From Pseudoclavibacter helvolus (GTDB lineage: Bacteria > Actinomycetota > Actinomycetes > Actinomycetales > Microbacteriaceae), in NCBI RefSeq assembly GCF_014191305.1, contig NZ_JACHWJ010000001.1, positions 1,404,241-1,468,240 on the forward strand: a stretch of 64,000 bases of DNA, given 5' to 3'. Position 1 is the stretch's first letter, and the number at the start of each line of letters is the position of its first letter. This document shows, one piece after another, positions 8,137 to 18,308 of this stretch. The notes under the pieces were generated by a model that worked only from the letters and a program-made list of their open reading frames with translations, was not told the origin of the DNA and made no database searches. Position numbers and translations under genes: made by a program.

Positions 8137-8421
8137 CTACCGCTGCTCCCGCGCGAAGTAAGCCGTAGCTTTTTTCAGGAACGCGGTCTCCGCCCGTAGC
8201 TCCAGGACTTCCTTCTCGAGCTCACGGAGTCGCTCTCGCTCCGATCCACTCACAGGGAGTTCCGTGACCGGGTTGTCCGCCCGATACTTCGCGAGCCAAT
8301 TCCGGAGAGTCTCCGCGCCCACACCATACGACGCTGCAACGTCCTTGATCGGTTTCGACGACGCGATCACCTCCTGACAGAGCTCGTCCTTAAATTCCTG
8401 CGTAAATCTTCTACGAGACAT
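8137..8421 (-). CDS. IS3 OrfA (HTH_Tnp_1)
   Basis: 94 residues. The N-terminal helix-turn-helix (FTQEFKDELCQEVIASSKPI, then VAASYGVGAETLRNWL) binds the IS ends. A leucine-zipper-like helix (ERERLRELEKEVLELRAETAFLKKA) mediates multimerisation. An AAAAAAG run near its end (8169-8175 on the minus strand) is the standard -1 slippery site for making OrfAB. OrfB starts with GTG at 8137, overlapping the OrfA stop. OrfA is intact, but its OrfB partner is split. Confidence 0.9.
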   Translation of the reverse strand: MSRRRFTQEFKDELCQEVIASSKPIKDVAASYGVGAETLRNWLAKYRADNPVTELPVSGSERERLRELEKEVLELRAETAFLKKATAYFAREQR

Positions 8422-9560
8422 GAATTGCCCCTCCCGGCGACTTCCCTACCCAATTTACCGGGGAGCTACTGTCCGAGAACATAGCGGCAGCCCATATCCC
8501 CACCGGGTGTTCGAGAGCGGGATGCTCCCCCAACGGTCGGCGGGAAGTACCGGCGCCTTCGCATCGGACGAAACGTAGTCGTCCAAGTGCTGCTGCAGTC
8601 GATCAATCATGAGCTTCGGGATGCTGAGGGATCGCCTACCAGCCTCGCTCTTCAGGTCGGTGTAGCCACCGGTGTTGGCGTTGAGCTGACGTCGCACATG
8701 CAAGTGGCGCTTCCGTCGTCGTGCCACTCGATGTCACGACGCTGCAGACCGAGGCACTCACCCCGGCGCAGCTGACACCATGCCGCGAGCAGCACCGCCA
8801 TAGCCCATTGATCTGGAACCGCCTCGTACAGTGCTTCAACCTGTATGGGATTTGCAACGTCTTCACCCGCGTCGTGGTCTGCGTCGTGTCTCACCGACTC
8901 TTGCCGCGGTACCGACACGTTTGGCGCCGCGGGGATGATGCCGTCTCGTGCTGCCTGCCGAAGGATCATCATGAGCACGATGAGCACCGGCCTCGTGATG
9001 CCGTTGAACTTCGAGTTCGGATTCAGCGGTGCGGGGATCTGGTCAAGCCGATCCGTCATCACCTTGATGCGGGCGGCGTCGATCTCACGCACCGGAGTGT
9101 TTCGGAACTCTGGAATGAGATAGCCGGTGACCTTCCCCTGGTACGAGCGCACCGTCCCAACCGCCCGCTTCTTACCGCTGCGATTAGGTTCGGTACGGAT
9201 CATTTCAAGCCAACGTTTGGAGTACTCCTCGAAGCCCAACGACTGCGCCTGTTCGACTGCCAGCTCGGCTTCAAGCTTGGCTGCGATCTCCTCCGGTGGC
9301 TCCCACAGCCCCCGCGCCATCTTCGTCTGCACCCCGGCCAGCCAGGTGCGGGCATCCGTTTTCGTGAGAAACGTGAGCGGCTTATCCTGATCAGTTCTAG
9401 CCGTGTAGGTCGTTCCGTCTGGTCCTGGGTAACGGACCTGCCACCGGCCGGAGGGAAGCTTTCGCAGCCTTCCCCATGCTTCGCGTTTTGCTGCGGCGTT
9501 GCTCTGCGTCGTGGTACTCATGATGCCCTCCCATGGACTCGAACGGACTCCTGTGGGCCG

Positions 9561-9750
9561 TCGTGCCCCTTCGTGCCCCTGGCGCCGAGACAGGCTCTAG
9601 ATCCGCCTAATTCAGCGGATCTGAAGGCCTTCTCCACCAGCCGAAGGGCACGTTGGGGCACGACCTGGAGGGCACGCAAACCAGAAATTCGGGTAGGCGA
9701 GCACCTCCGCTCCCGTGTGGAAGGTGGGCGCGTGCCCCCTACGTGCCTCT
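9561..9750. repeat. Repeated TCGTGCCCCT motif, probable integrase arm-type sites
   Basis: TCGTGCCCCT occurs exactly twice in tandem (9561-9570, 9571-9580). Inverted versions are at 9643-9652 (GAAGGGCACG), 9654-9663 (TGGGGCACGA) and 9668-9677 (GAGGGCACGC). Direct versions are at 9730-9739 (GCGTGCCCCC) and 9741-9750 (ACGTGCCTCT). Clustered short direct and inverted repeats just upstream of a tyrosine integrase gene are typical of arm-binding sites of an attP region. That function is inferred from position. Confidence 0.6.
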
Positions 9751-9810
9751 CTGAATGGGTATTCCTGTTCATCTCTGTTCTCCTCTGTCTTGTTGACTGG
9801 AGACACGAAA

Positions 9811-9848
9811 ACGCCCCTGATCTGCGAAAATTCGCGGATCAGGGGCGT
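9811..9848 (-). terminator. Rho-independent terminator of the nrd operon
   Basis: A perfect 12-bp stem ACGCCCCTGATC/GATCAGGGGCGT with an extended inner stem. On the minus strand it is followed by TTTTC. It lies 37 bases after the nrdF stop. Confidence 0.8.
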
Positions 9849-9884
9849 GAACAGGTATTTACCTGGGGCCTCTAGGAAGAAATC

Positions 9885-10916
<1,032 letters not shown>

Positions 10917-10957
10917 TCACCCTGAGGCCGCTCGGGCCCGGACTGGGCTCCGGTAGG

Positions 10958-13084
10958 TCAGAGCATGCAGCTGACGCAGCCGTCAACCTCGGTGCCCTCG
11001 AGCGCGAGCTGGCGAAGACGAATGTAGTAGATCGTCTTGATGCCCTTCTTCCACGCGTAGATCTGCGCGCGGTTGATGTCGCGGGTGGTTGCCGTGTCCT
11101 TGAAGAACAGCGTCAGCGACAGGCCCTGGTCGACGTGCTGCGTCGCCTCGGCGTACGTGTCGATGATCTTCTCGTAGCCGATCTCGTAGGCGTCCTCGAA
11201 GTACTCGAGGTTGTCGTTCGAGAGGTACGGAGCCGGGTAGTAGACGCGGCCGAGCTTGCCTTCCTTGCGGATCTCGATCTTCGAGGCGATCGGGTGGATC
11301 GACGACGTCGAGTGGTTGATGTAGCTGATCGAACCGGTCGGCGGGACTGCCTGCAGGTTGCGGTTGTACATGCCGTGCTTCTGCACGAGCTCGCGCAGCT
11401 CGGCCCAGTCGGCCTGGGTCGGGATGTGCATGTCCGCGAAGAGCTCGCGGACGCGCTCCGTCTTGGGTGCCCACTCTGCGTCGACGTACTTGTCGAAGAA
11501 CTCGCCCGTCGCGTAGGTCGAGCGCTCGAAGCCCGCGAAGGAGCGGCCACGCTCGGTCGCGATGAGGTTGGAGGCGCGGATCGCGTGGAACACGACCGTA
11601 TAGAAGTAGATGTTCGTGAAGTCGAGGGCCTCTTCCGAACCGTAGAAGATGCGCTCGCGCCCGAGGAAGCCGTGCAGGTTCATCTGGCCGAGGCCGATGG
11701 CGTGCGACTCGTCGTTGCCCTTCGCGATGGACGGCACCGAGGCGATGTGGCTCATGTCGCTCACGGCGGTGAGGCCGCGAATGGCGGTCTCGACGGCCGT
11801 CGCGAGGTCGCGCGAGTCCATGGCGGCCGCGATGTTCATCGAGCCGAGGTTGCAGGAGATGTCGTTGCCGATGGTCTCGTAACCGAGGTCGTCGGTGTAG
11901 GTCGTCGGCGAGTTGACCTGGAGGATCTCCGAGCACAGGTTCGACATGTTGATGCGGCCCTCGATGGGGTTCGCACGGTTCACCGTGTCCTCGTACATGA
12001 TGTACGGGTAGCCGGACTCGAACTGGATCTCGGCCAGCGTCTGGAAGAGCTGGCGCGCGCTGATCTTCGTCTTCTGGATGCGCGCATCGTCGACCATCTC
12101 GTAGTACTTCTCCGTGACAGAGATGTCGCCGAACGGCTTGCCGTAGACGCGCTCGACGTCGTACGGGGAGAAGAGGTACATGTCCTCGCCGCGCTTGGCG
12201 AGCTCGAACGTGATGTCGGGGACGACGACACCGAGCGACAGCGTCTTGATGCGGATCTTCTCGTCGGCGTTCTCACGCTTGGTGTCGAGGAAACGCATGA
12301 TGTCGGGGTGGTGCACGTTGAGGTACACGGCACCGGCGCCCTGGCGCGCACCGAGCTGGTTCGCGTAGGAGAAGGAGTCCTCGAGCAGCTTCATGATCGG
12401 GATGATTCCAGAGGACTGGTTCTGGATCTGCTTGATCGGAGCGCCGGACTCGCGGATGTTCGAGAGGTTGAAGGCGACGCCGCCGCCGCGCTTGGAGAGC
12501 TGCAGCGCGGAGTTGATGGAGCGGCCGATCGACTCCATGTTGTCCTCGATGCGGAGGAGGAAGCAGGAGACGAGCTCGCCGCGCTGCTTCTTGCCTGTGT
12601 TGAGGAACGTCGGGGTCGCGGGCTGGAAGCGCCCGGCGATCATCTCGTCGGCCAGCGAGGTGGCGAGGGTCTCGTCACCCTGCGCGAGGCCGAGCGCGAC
12701 CATGAGGACGCGGTCTTCGAAGCGCTCGAGGTAGCGCTTGCCGTCGAACGTCTTGAGCGCGTACGACGTGTAGAACTTGAACGCGCCGAGGAACGTCGGG
12801 AAGCGGAACTTCTTCGCGTAGAGGCGGTTGCGTAGCCCCTCAATGAACGCGTGCGAGTACATGGCGAGCGTCTCGGGCTCGTAGTACTCGTTCTCGACGA
12901 GGTACTCGAGGCGCTCTTCGAGGTCGTGGAAGAAGACCGTGTTCTGGTTGACGTGCTGGATGAAGTACTGGTGAGCAGCTTCGCGATCCTTGTCGAACTG
13001 GATCTGGCCGTTCTCGTCATACAGGTTGAGCATCGCGTTGAGCGAGTGGTAGTCGAGCGTGTTCGCCGCCGTCGGTGCGTTCAT
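10958..13084 (-). CDS. nrdE: Class Ib ribonucleotide reductase alpha (catalytic) subunit
   Basis: 708 residues from ATG 13084, chosen because it overlaps the nrdI stop (ATGA) and gives the standard NrdE N-terminus ([17 protein letters not shown]). It reduces ribonucleoside diphosphates to deoxy forms. Visible hallmarks are [44 protein letters not shown] and [10 protein letters not shown]. The C-terminal CVSC pair (residues ~703-706) is re-reduced by NrdH. The ATP-cone of class Ia enzymes is lacking, as expected for class Ib. Several long plus-strand frames overlap it and are GC artefacts. Confidence 0.98.
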   Translation of the reverse strand: MNAPTAANTLDYHSLNAMLNLYDENGQIQFDKDREAAHQYFIQHVNQNTVFFHDLEERLEYLVENEYYEPETLAMYSHAFIEGLRNRLYAKKFRFPTFLGAFKFYTSYALKTFDGKRYLERFEDRVLMVALGLAQGDETLATSLADEMIAGRFQPATPTFLNTGKKQRGELVSCFLLRIEDNMESIGRSINSALQLSKRGGGVAFNLSNIRESGAPIKQIQNQSSGIIPIMKLLEDSFSYANQLGARQGAGAVYLNVHHPDIMRFLDTKRENADEKIRIKTLSLGVVVPDITFELAKRGEDMYLFSPYDVERVYGKPFGDISVTEKYYEMVDDARIQKTKISARQLFQTLAEIQFESGYPYIMYEDTVNRANPIEGRINMSNLCSEILQVNSPTTYTDDLGYETIGNDISCNLGSMNIAAAMDSRDLATAVETAIRGLTAVSDMSHIASVPSIAKGNDESHAIGLGQMNLHGFLGRERIFYGSEEALDFTNIYFYTVVFHAIRASNLIATERGRSFAGFERSTYATGEFFDKYVDAEWAPKTERVRELFADMHIPTQADWAELRELVQKHGMYNRNLQAVPPTGSISYINHSTSSIHPIASKIEIRKEGKLGRVYYPAPYLSNDNLEYFEDAYEIGYEKIIDTYAEATQHVDQGLSLTLFFKDTATTRDINRAQIYAWKKGIKTIYYIRLRQLALEGTEVDGCVSCML

Positions 13085-13512
13085 CGTGATGACACCTGCG
13101 TCGTCGAGAGCTGTTGATGCTGCCAAAACCTGTCCAATCCAGAGTTGACTGCGGCGACGTCGTCTGGCGTGCCGAAGAGTTCGAAGCGGTAGAGCGTGGG
13201 TACGCCGCACTTCGTTGAGATGATGTCGGCCGCGAGGCCGTAGCCCTTGCCGAAGTTCGTGTTGCCGCCGGCGATGACGCCGCGGATGAGCTCGCGGTTG
13301 CGCGGCTCGTTGAGGAATCTGATGACCTGCTTGGGGACGGCCCCGCGCCCATCGCCGCCACCGTAGGTGGGAACGATGAGCACGTAGGGCTCGCCCGCGA
13401 CAAGCTGGGGTTCGCTCGGGAAGAGCGGGATGCGGCTGGCGGGCCGATCGAGCTTCTCGACGAAGCGGCGCGTGTTCTCCGAGACGCTCGAGAAGTAGAT
13501 GAGGCCTGTCAT
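13081..13512 (-). CDS. nrdI: NrdI flavodoxin-like protein
   Basis: 143 residues from ATG 13512 ([21 protein letters not shown]). This FMN protein delivers the oxidant used to build the Mn(III)2-tyrosyl radical in NrdF. The phosphate-binding loop [23 protein letters not shown] and [11 protein letters not shown] are family signatures. It overlaps nrdE by four bases, implying translational coupling. The C-terminus is slightly longer than in many homologues. Confidence 0.96.
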   Translation of the reverse strand: MTGLIYFSSVSENTRRFVEKLDRPASRIPLFPSEPQLVAGEPYVLIVPTYGGGDGRGAVPKQVIRFLNEPRNRELIRGVIAGGNTNFGKGYGLAADIISTKCGVPTLYRFELFGTPDDVAAVNSGLDRFWQHQQLSTTQVSSR

Positions 13513-13562
13513 GGGAGCAGTCCCTTCTTCAGTCGAGACGAGAGAACGGCGCTGTGCGACGG

Positions 13563-13799
13563 CTAGGCCGTAGCGAGAGCAGCCAGCTGGCTGATCTTGT
13601 CTGGACGGAAGCCCGACCAGTGGTCGTCGCCTGCGATGACGACGGGAGCCTGCATGTAGCCGAGCTCCTTGACGGTCTGGAGCGCCTTCTCGTCGGCGGA
13701 GACGTCGAAGATCTCGTACTCGATACCCTGCTTGTCGAGGGCACGGTAGGTAGCGGTGCACTGCACGCATGACGGCTTGCTGTAGACGGCGATTGCCAT
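13563..13799 (-). CDS. nrdH: NrdH redoxin
   Basis: 78 residues from ATG 13799 with an AGGAG ribosome-binding site. A glutaredoxin-like thiol protein with the active site CVQC at residues 11-14 and the NrdH-type ending WSGFRPDKI, it receives electrons from thioredoxin reductase and re-reduces NrdE. It is the first gene of the operon. The untranslated leader of at least 140 bases carries the NrdR-type operator. Confidence 0.96.
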   Translation of the reverse strand: MAIAVYSKPSCVQCTATYRALDKQGIEYEIFDVSADEKALQTVKELGYMQAPVVIAGDDHWSGFRPDKISQLAALATA

Positions 13800-13944
13800 G
13801 GTTTTCTCCTGGTTCCTAAGTGCTTGGGGAGTGCTATTCGTGCAGTGTGTTGAAAGCGTCTCGCCCGGTCTTCCGCGCCACTGCTTGAGCAGATTCCCGC
13901 GGTGCCAGGTGGATGAACCCCCGTTGTGTCGCAGTTTCCCGCGG

Positions 13945-13991
13945 CCACTACATCTTGTGCTCGTTGAGGCTACCACCACTAGATGCGGTGT
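13945..13991 (-). promoter_or_regulatory. Tandem NrdR-box-like operator of nrdHIEF
   Basis: Two related 16-mers, CCACTACATCTTGTGC at 13945-13960 and CCACTAGATGCGGTGT at 13976-13991, lie exactly 31 bp apart (three helical turns). They resemble the NrdR-box pattern (C)AC-w-A-y-AT-y-w-GTG, and the spacing is that of known tandem NrdR boxes. NrdR represses reductase operons according to the (d)ATP/ATP ratio. The site lies upstream of nrdH. A possible promoter (TTGTAA-18-TAGCCT on the minus strand) overlaps it. Confidence 0.75.
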
Positions 13992-14130
13992 TACAACCGT
14001 GTAGTTCTCCACAAGTCCTCCACAGAAAATGCCCGAGTTTCCGGCGTTTCTCCACCGATTTTCGGCGGTTGTGCACAGCCTGTCCCCAACCACCGAGATT
14101 CTGCGTCCAGGGCGTACGATTGTCGGCGCT

Positions 14131-15345
14131 GTGACGAACTACGCGACTGTACTCAGAACCCCCGGCCTGGCACGACTCCTGCTCTCGCAGCTCGTCGCCA
14201 GGTTCCCCGCCGGCATGCTCTCGCTGGCCATCCTCATGCACGTCGAGGACACCTACAGCAACTTCACCTCGGCCGGCGTTGTGCTCGCGGCGCTGAGCAT
14301 CGGCCAGGCAGTCTCCGGCCCCGTCGCGGGCCGCCTCATGACGGTCTGGGGCATGCGCCCGGTCCTGCTCGTCACGATGGTCGCCTGCGCCCTGTCGCTC
14401 ACAGCGCTCGCGCTCTGGCCGCCCGTGCTCTGGCAGGCATCCATTCTCGCGGTGGTCGCCGGTCTCACCATCCCTCCCGTCTCCCCCGCCGTCCGGACGA
14501 TCTACCCGAAGGTCGTGAACGCCGCGCAGCTCTCCAGGCTGTTCTCTCTCGATGCTTCCCTCCAGGAAGTCATCTGGGTGATCGGCCCCGTAGCGACGAC
14601 GGCCGTCGCGTTTGCCATCTCCCCCGCCGCGGGCATCCTCGTGGCAGCCGGGATCCTGCTGCTGGGCGGTCTCTGGTTCGTCGCCGCCCCGGAGGTGGGC
14701 AAGGTGCGCATCCCGAAGTCGCGGAGGAGGGCGGGCGCGGTCCTGCGCAACCCGGTGGTTGTGCTCATGTCGGCCATCGGCGCGCTGCTCGTCGGCGCGT
14801 GCTCCGCGATCGAGGCTGCCGTCGTCGCCGAGTTCGGCCACGAGCGTCCCGAAACGGGGATCCTGCTTGCCGTGTTCGCCGTCGGCTCGCTTGTTGGCGG
14901 CCTCGCCTTCGGGCACCTCCCGCTCGCCCCGATCTCGCTGGCGCGCCGAATGGGGATCGTCTTCCTGGGCATAGGCCTTGCGCTCCTCTCCACGAACCCG
15001 ATCTGGCTCGGCGCGGCGTTCTTCGTGAGCGGTCTCGGCATCGCGCCGGTGTTCTCCGGCAGCTTCTCGGCCGTGTCCTCGAGCGTTCGCTTCAGTGAGA
15101 GCGCAGAGTCGTACGGGTGGATGGCGACGGGCCAGTTGATCGGCGCCGCTGCGGGCTCCGCGCTCGCCGGCATCGCGAACGACGTCGCCGGTTCCCTCGG
15201 CGGGTTCCTAATCAGCGCCGCGTTCGCGCTCCTCGGCGCGGCTGTCGCGCTCATCTGGCGCCGCAGCATCCCTGACCTCCGCGGCACCGACATCGCCCCG
15301 CGCCCGGACACTGAGCCAATGAACATCCTGAACGCGCCATCTTGA
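14131..15345 (+). CDS. MFS transporter, 12-TM
   Basis: 404 residues from GTG 14131. The frame is open further upstream, but the leader there is not protein-like and overlaps the nrd control region. About 12 hydrophobic segments are separated by short loops. A motif-A-like GRLMTVWGMRPVLL follows TM2. The substrate cannot be told: the protein resembles actinobacterial drug/sugar-efflux MFS proteins of the YfcJ/NarK-like general group. It is divergent from nrdHIEF. Confidence 0.8.
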   Translation: MTNYATVLRTPGLARLLLSQLVARFPAGMLSLAILMHVEDTYSNFTSAGVVLAALSIGQAVSGPVAGRLMTVWGMRPVLLVTMVACALSLTALALWPPVLWQASILAVVAGLTIPPVSPAVRTIYPKVVNAAQLSRLFSLDASLQEVIWVIGPVATTAVAFAISPAAGILVAAGILLLGGLWFVAAPEVGKVRIPKSRRRAGAVLRNPVVVLMSAIGALLVGACSAIEAAVVAEFGHERPETGILLAVFAVGSLVGGLAFGHLPLAPISLARRMGIVFLGIGLALLSTNPIWLGAAFFVSGLGIAPVFSGSFSAVSSSVRFSESAESYGWMATGQLIGAAAGSALAGIANDVAGSLGGFLISAAFALLGAAVALIWRRSIPDLRGTDIAPRPDTEPMNILNAPS

Positions 15346-15401
15346 CCTCGCCGTCCTGATCTCACGACTGGCCGTGCGCCCGCCGCCGCAAGAAAGGCCC
15401 C

Positions 15402-16232
15402 ATGCCCTCGCCACTCTCCCCCAGCCTGACCATGAACGACGGCATCACGATCCCGCAGCTCGGGCTTGGCGTCTACAAGGTGCCAGACCCCGAGGCAACG
15501 AGGGTTGTGGTCGACGCGATCGACCTCGGCTACCGCCACATCGACACCGCGGCCTTCTACGACAACGAGGTGGGTGTGGGTCGTGGCATCCGCGAGAGCG
15601 GCGCTCCACGCGATGACCTCTTCGTCGCGACCAAGGTCTGGCACGACCGCCACGGCTTCGACGAGACGATCGCGTCGTTCGACGAGAGCCTCGACAAGCT
15701 CGGGCTCGACTACGTCGACCTCTACCTCATCCACTGGCCGGCACCGACACAGGACCGATACGTCGACACGTGGCGTGCGCTCGAACGGCTCCGGGATGAG
15801 GGCCGCGCCCGCTCGATCGGCGTCTCGAACTTCAAGGGACACCACCTCGACCGTCTCGCAGCGGAGACCGGGACAGTCCCGGCCGTCAATCAAATCGAGC
15901 TGCACCCGAGACTGCCGCAATCCGAGACCCGCGCATACAACCACGCGCACGGCATCCTGACGGAAGCCTGGTCCCCGCTTGCGCGGGGGACGCTGCTCGA
16001 GGAGCCGACACTCGTCACCGTCGCCGCCAAGCATCACAAGACCGTGGCCCAGGTTGTGCTGCGCTGGCAGCTCGACCTCGGCAACCTCGTCATCCCCAAG
16101 TCGGTTCACCGTGCTCGGCTCGCCTCGAACCTCGAAGTGTTCGACTTCGCGCTCGACGCCGATGACCTGGCCGTCTTCGCCGCCCTCGAATCCGGCGAAC
16201 GGACAGGCAAAGACCCGGACCTCTTCTTCTGA
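15402..16232 (+). CDS. Aldo/keto reductase (AKR5-like)
   Basis: 276 residues. NADPH-dependent carbonyl reductase of the 2,5-diketo-D-gluconate reductase type. The catalytic tetrad is visible: D48, Y53 (DTAAFYDNE), K78 (VATKVW) and H111 (LIHWP). The signatures GLGVYKVPDPEA, SIGVSNFKGHHL and VIPKSVHRARLASN (cofactor phosphate site) are in place. The (beta/alpha)8 barrel is full length. The alternative start M11 (MNDGITIPQLGLG) may be the real one. The physiological substrate is unknown. Confidence 0.93.
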   Translation: MPSPLSPSLTMNDGITIPQLGLGVYKVPDPEATRVVVDAIDLGYRHIDTAAFYDNEVGVGRGIRESGAPRDDLFVATKVWHDRHGFDETIASFDESLDKLGLDYVDLYLIHWPAPTQDRYVDTWRALERLRDEGRARSIGVSNFKGHHLDRLAAETGTVPAVNQIELHPRLPQSETRAYNHAHGILTEAWSPLARGTLLEEPTLVTVAAKHHKTVAQVVLRWQLDLGNLVIPKSVHRARLASNLEVFDFALDADDLAVFAALESGERTGKDPDLFF

Positions 16233-16321
16233 TCGCTCGGCGACGGCGACGAGTGGATGCACGTGATCGCCGCCGCTCTCTCGGGGAACTCGGAGCACAC
16301 CGCGCCGCGTCAGGTGCTTGC

Positions 16322-17272
16322 ATGACTCCTATGCGCACCTCACACCGGCGGCTCGGCGCCACCACCGCAATAGCACTGAGCGCTCTTCTGCTCTCCGGAT
16401 GCGCCGCCGGGGGCATGTCCTCCACGGAGTCGGCGGGTGCGCCCCAGGGGGTCGCGCAGGACTACGGCGCGCAGGAGCCCATGGCCGACGCTGCCCAGGA
16501 GACCCGAGACGTCGTCACAACGGGCTACGTCGGGATCCAGACGGGAGACGTACCCGGAGTCCGCGAGAAGGTCGAGACTCTCGTCGAGGCCCGTGACGGG
16601 CGCATCGATGCCAGGTCGGAGACCGGGGGCGACTACATCTCCGCGCAGCTCACGGCTCGCGTCCCGGCGGGAGACTACGACGCCTTCATCACCGAGCTGC
16701 GCGAGGTTGGCGACGTCGTCTCGGTCGAGACCTCCGCCGTCGACGTAACGCTGCAGAAGACTGACATGTCCTCGCGCGTGGCGACCCTCGAGGCCTCGGT
16801 CACCTCGCTGCGCGGGATGCTCTCCGCAGCGACCGAGGTCGACGACCTCCTCGCGATCGAGACGACGCTCACCGAGCGCACGAGCGAGCTGCAGAGCCTC
16901 CGCGCCCAGCTCGAGGTCCTGGAGGAGAGCATCGCGTACTCGACCGTCTCGATCTCAATCTCTAGCGACGCGCCGTCCCCCGGCGACGAGCCCGCCGGGT
17001 TCTTGGCGGGACTGCAAGACGGGATGGCGGCCCTGTTCCGCGGGTTCGCCGCCTTCTGGACCGCGTTCGGCTTCGCACTCCCCGGGCTTGTGCTCCTCGC
17101 AGCGCTCGGCGCCGTGGCCTGGCTCATCGTCCGCCTGAGCCGCAGGAGCGCCGCGAACCGTGCGGCGCGGCGACCAAATGCTGACGCCGTCCCGCCAGGG
17201 CCAACTGCCACGCAGCCTCCGGCCGGACCGCCGGCGGCAGCCGACACCACTCCGCCCGGACCGGCCTCCTAG
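16322..17272 (+). CDS. DUF4349 lipoprotein
   Basis: 316 residues from ATG 16322. A signal peptide with lipobox LLSGC (C27) precedes a DUF4349 domain at residues ~63-215: GYVGIQTGDVPGVREKV, ISAQLTARVPAGDYDAF, and a predicted coiled coil at 152-205. One transmembrane helix (250-271) and a basic, Pro-rich tail follow. The protein is thus anchored at both ends of its extracytoplasmic domain. DUF4349 proteins are conserved envelope proteins with no firm function. Confidence 0.88.
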   Translation: MTPMRTSHRRLGATTAIALSALLLSGCAAGGMSSTESAGAPQGVAQDYGAQEPMADAAQETRDVVTTGYVGIQTGDVPGVREKVETLVEARDGRIDARSETGGDYISAQLTARVPAGDYDAFITELREVGDVVSVETSAVDVTLQKTDMSSRVATLEASVTSLRGMLSAATEVDDLLAIETTLTERTSELQSLRAQLEVLEESIAYSTVSISISSDAPSPGDEPAGFLAGLQDGMAALFRGFAAFWTAFGFALPGLVLLAALGAVAWLIVRLSRRSAANRAARRPNADAVPPGPTATQPPAGPPAAADTTPPGPAS

Positions 17273-17379
17273 CGGCGATTCGGCCAGCGCACCGCCGCGA
17301 TCGCTAGTCTTGTGCAGGTCGTTCGCGCGCAAGCAGGCGCGGGCGGCCCGCCACATCCACGTTGACCGAGGAGCACAGC

Positions 17380-18300
17380 ATGGCTGCCGACGACACGAAC
17401 AATAAGTTCGACCCTGATTTCGACCCGCGCGACGACGACACGACGCGCATCGAGGCCGCCGAGATCCCTGAGCAGGACCTTGCGCAGGCTGACGCGACCG
17501 AGGGCCTCGCTGATGACCCCATCGAGCCGCCGCAGGCCGCCGACGAAGCCGCAGACTCGCTCGCGGCCGACGACACCCTGATCGCGGGCGAGAGCGGAGC
17601 CGCTGCCGCGCTCAAGGCGCACGAAGCGAAGCTCACCCGCATCTTCCAGGCGACGGTGTTCGGTCCAGGCGACGAGCGCATCGGGCGCGTCGGCCAGGTG
17701 TACCTCGACGACCAGACTCGCGACCCGAACTGGATCACCGTGAAGACGGGCTTCTTCGGCACCAAGGAGTTCTTCATCCCGCTCGACCTCGCGGAGCTCG
17801 ACGAGAAGCGCATCCTCGTGCCGTACCCGAAGTCGCTCGTGACCAGCGCGCCGAGCACCGAGGTCGACCAGAACCTCAGCCCCGCCGAGGAAGACGCCCT
17901 CTACGTGCACTACGAGGTTCCTGGCCGCATGCCAGAGAATGGCACAGAGTCGAGCCTCGTCGAGGACGGCAACGAGCTTCGCTCCGGCAGTGCGCCCGTC
18001 GTCTTGGAGAAGAGCGGCGACGACTTCGTCGAGACCGACGAGGCGACCCTGACCGAGGATGCGCTGCTCGCGGAGTCGGTCTCCGACTCTGCCTTCGACA
18101 CAGAGGCGAGCATCGACGCGCACGAGACTGCCGCACCGCTGCTCTCGGCCGACGACGACGACACTCGCCTCATCGCGACAGCCGAAGCGGCCGCGAGCGA
18201 CGACGAGTTCGAAGCGCCGACGGTTACCGAGTGGGAAGAGATCAGCTTCCAGCGCCCGACCGACGAGCCGACCGACCCGACCAGCACCGACCGGAACTAG
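17380..18300 (+). CDS. PRC-barrel domain protein with long acidic flanks
   Basis: 306 residues from ATG 17380 with a GAGGAG site upstream. The first ~75 residues are acidic and disordered. A PRC-barrel follows (IFQATVFGPGDERIGRVGQV, WITVKTGFFGTKEFFIPLDLAEL). A second acidic low-complexity half ends in WEEISFQRPTDEP. Similar PRC/DUF2382-like proteins occur widely in actinobacteria and are linked to stress. No catalytic residues are evident. The composition is strongly Asp/Glu/Ala-rich. Confidence 0.85.
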   Translation: MAADDTNNKFDPDFDPRDDDTTRIEAAEIPEQDLAQADATEGLADDPIEPPQAADEAADSLAADDTLIAGESGAAAALKAHEAKLTRIFQATVFGPGDERIGRVGQVYLDDQTRDPNWITVKTGFFGTKEFFIPLDLAELDEKRILVPYPKSLVTSAPSTEVDQNLSPAEEDALYVHYEVPGRMPENGTESSLVEDGNELRSGSAPVVLEKSGDDFVETDEATLTEDALLAESVSDSAFDTEASIDAHETAAPLLSADDDDTRLIATAEAAASDDEFEAPTVTEWEEISFQRPTDEPTDPTSTDRN

Positions 18301-18308
18301 GAGCCCCC

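Larger units (their letters stand above)
5786..8137 (-). pseudogene. IS3 OrfB transposase, copy 2, split by ISL3
   Basis: The first ~96 codons (8137-7849) and the rest (6381-5786) join in frame at AEHKLVACQPRP once the ISL3 at 6390-7848 and one GCTTGTGC octamer are removed. The rebuilt protein is identical in its motifs to copy 1: DITYIHTW, HSDRGSVY and DNAMAESFFAALKNE as the DDE triad. On the OrfAB route the -1 frame reads KKSYGLLRAGAAVVSKYEYIDSL across the slippery run. The split makes it inactive. Confidence 0.85.
5736..8494 (-). mobile_element. IS3-family element, copy 2, interrupted by ISL3
   Basis: The ends TGGTCTGCCGC... (5736) and ...GCGGCAGCCCA (8494) form an imperfect ~27-bp inverted repeat with TG/CA termini. 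A 3-bp target duplication TAT lies at 5733-5735 and 8495-8497. Without the inner ISL3 and its 8-bp duplication the element is 1292 bp, a normal IS3 size. It carries orfA, orfB and an A6G slippery run at 8169-8175 for the usual -1 frameshift. It is inserted in the integrase gene. Confidence 0.9.
5459..9521 (-). pseudogene. int: Tyrosine integrase, frameshifted and split by IS3::ISL3
   Basis: N-terminal part 9521-~8705, C-terminal part ~8705-8495, and the tail 5735-5459. Removing the IS3 and one copy of its TAT target joins NTRWGY to IWADARDGVAGL in frame. The joined protein has AP2-like arm-binding (GRWQVRYPGPDGTTY), SAM-like core-binding and catalytic domains, with R in CQLRRGECLGL, HDLRH, GGHAD and tyrosine in VLRYQHATM. 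A one-base loss near 8705, within codons for GSAT/LHVRRQL, puts the two upstream parts in different frames. Either lesion alone would inactivate it. The nearby xis and the repeats at 9561-9750 suggest a former integrative element. Confidence 0.85.
9522..9884. other. Gene-free region: integrase arm-type repeats and nrd terminator
   Basis: Between the integrase start and the nrdF stop there is no gene. It holds about seven copies of a CGTGCCCCT motif on both strands (9561-9750), a perfect 8-bp-stem palindrome AGATCCGC/GCGGATCT at 9599-9622, and the nrd terminator at 9811-9848. Confidence 0.6.

Noticed and set aside
11135..12835. A 566-codon plus-strand frame opposite nrdE
   Set aside because: Composition is Arg/Val/Glu/Leu-rich as expected for the antisense of a GC-rich gene, and nrdE on the other strand is certain.
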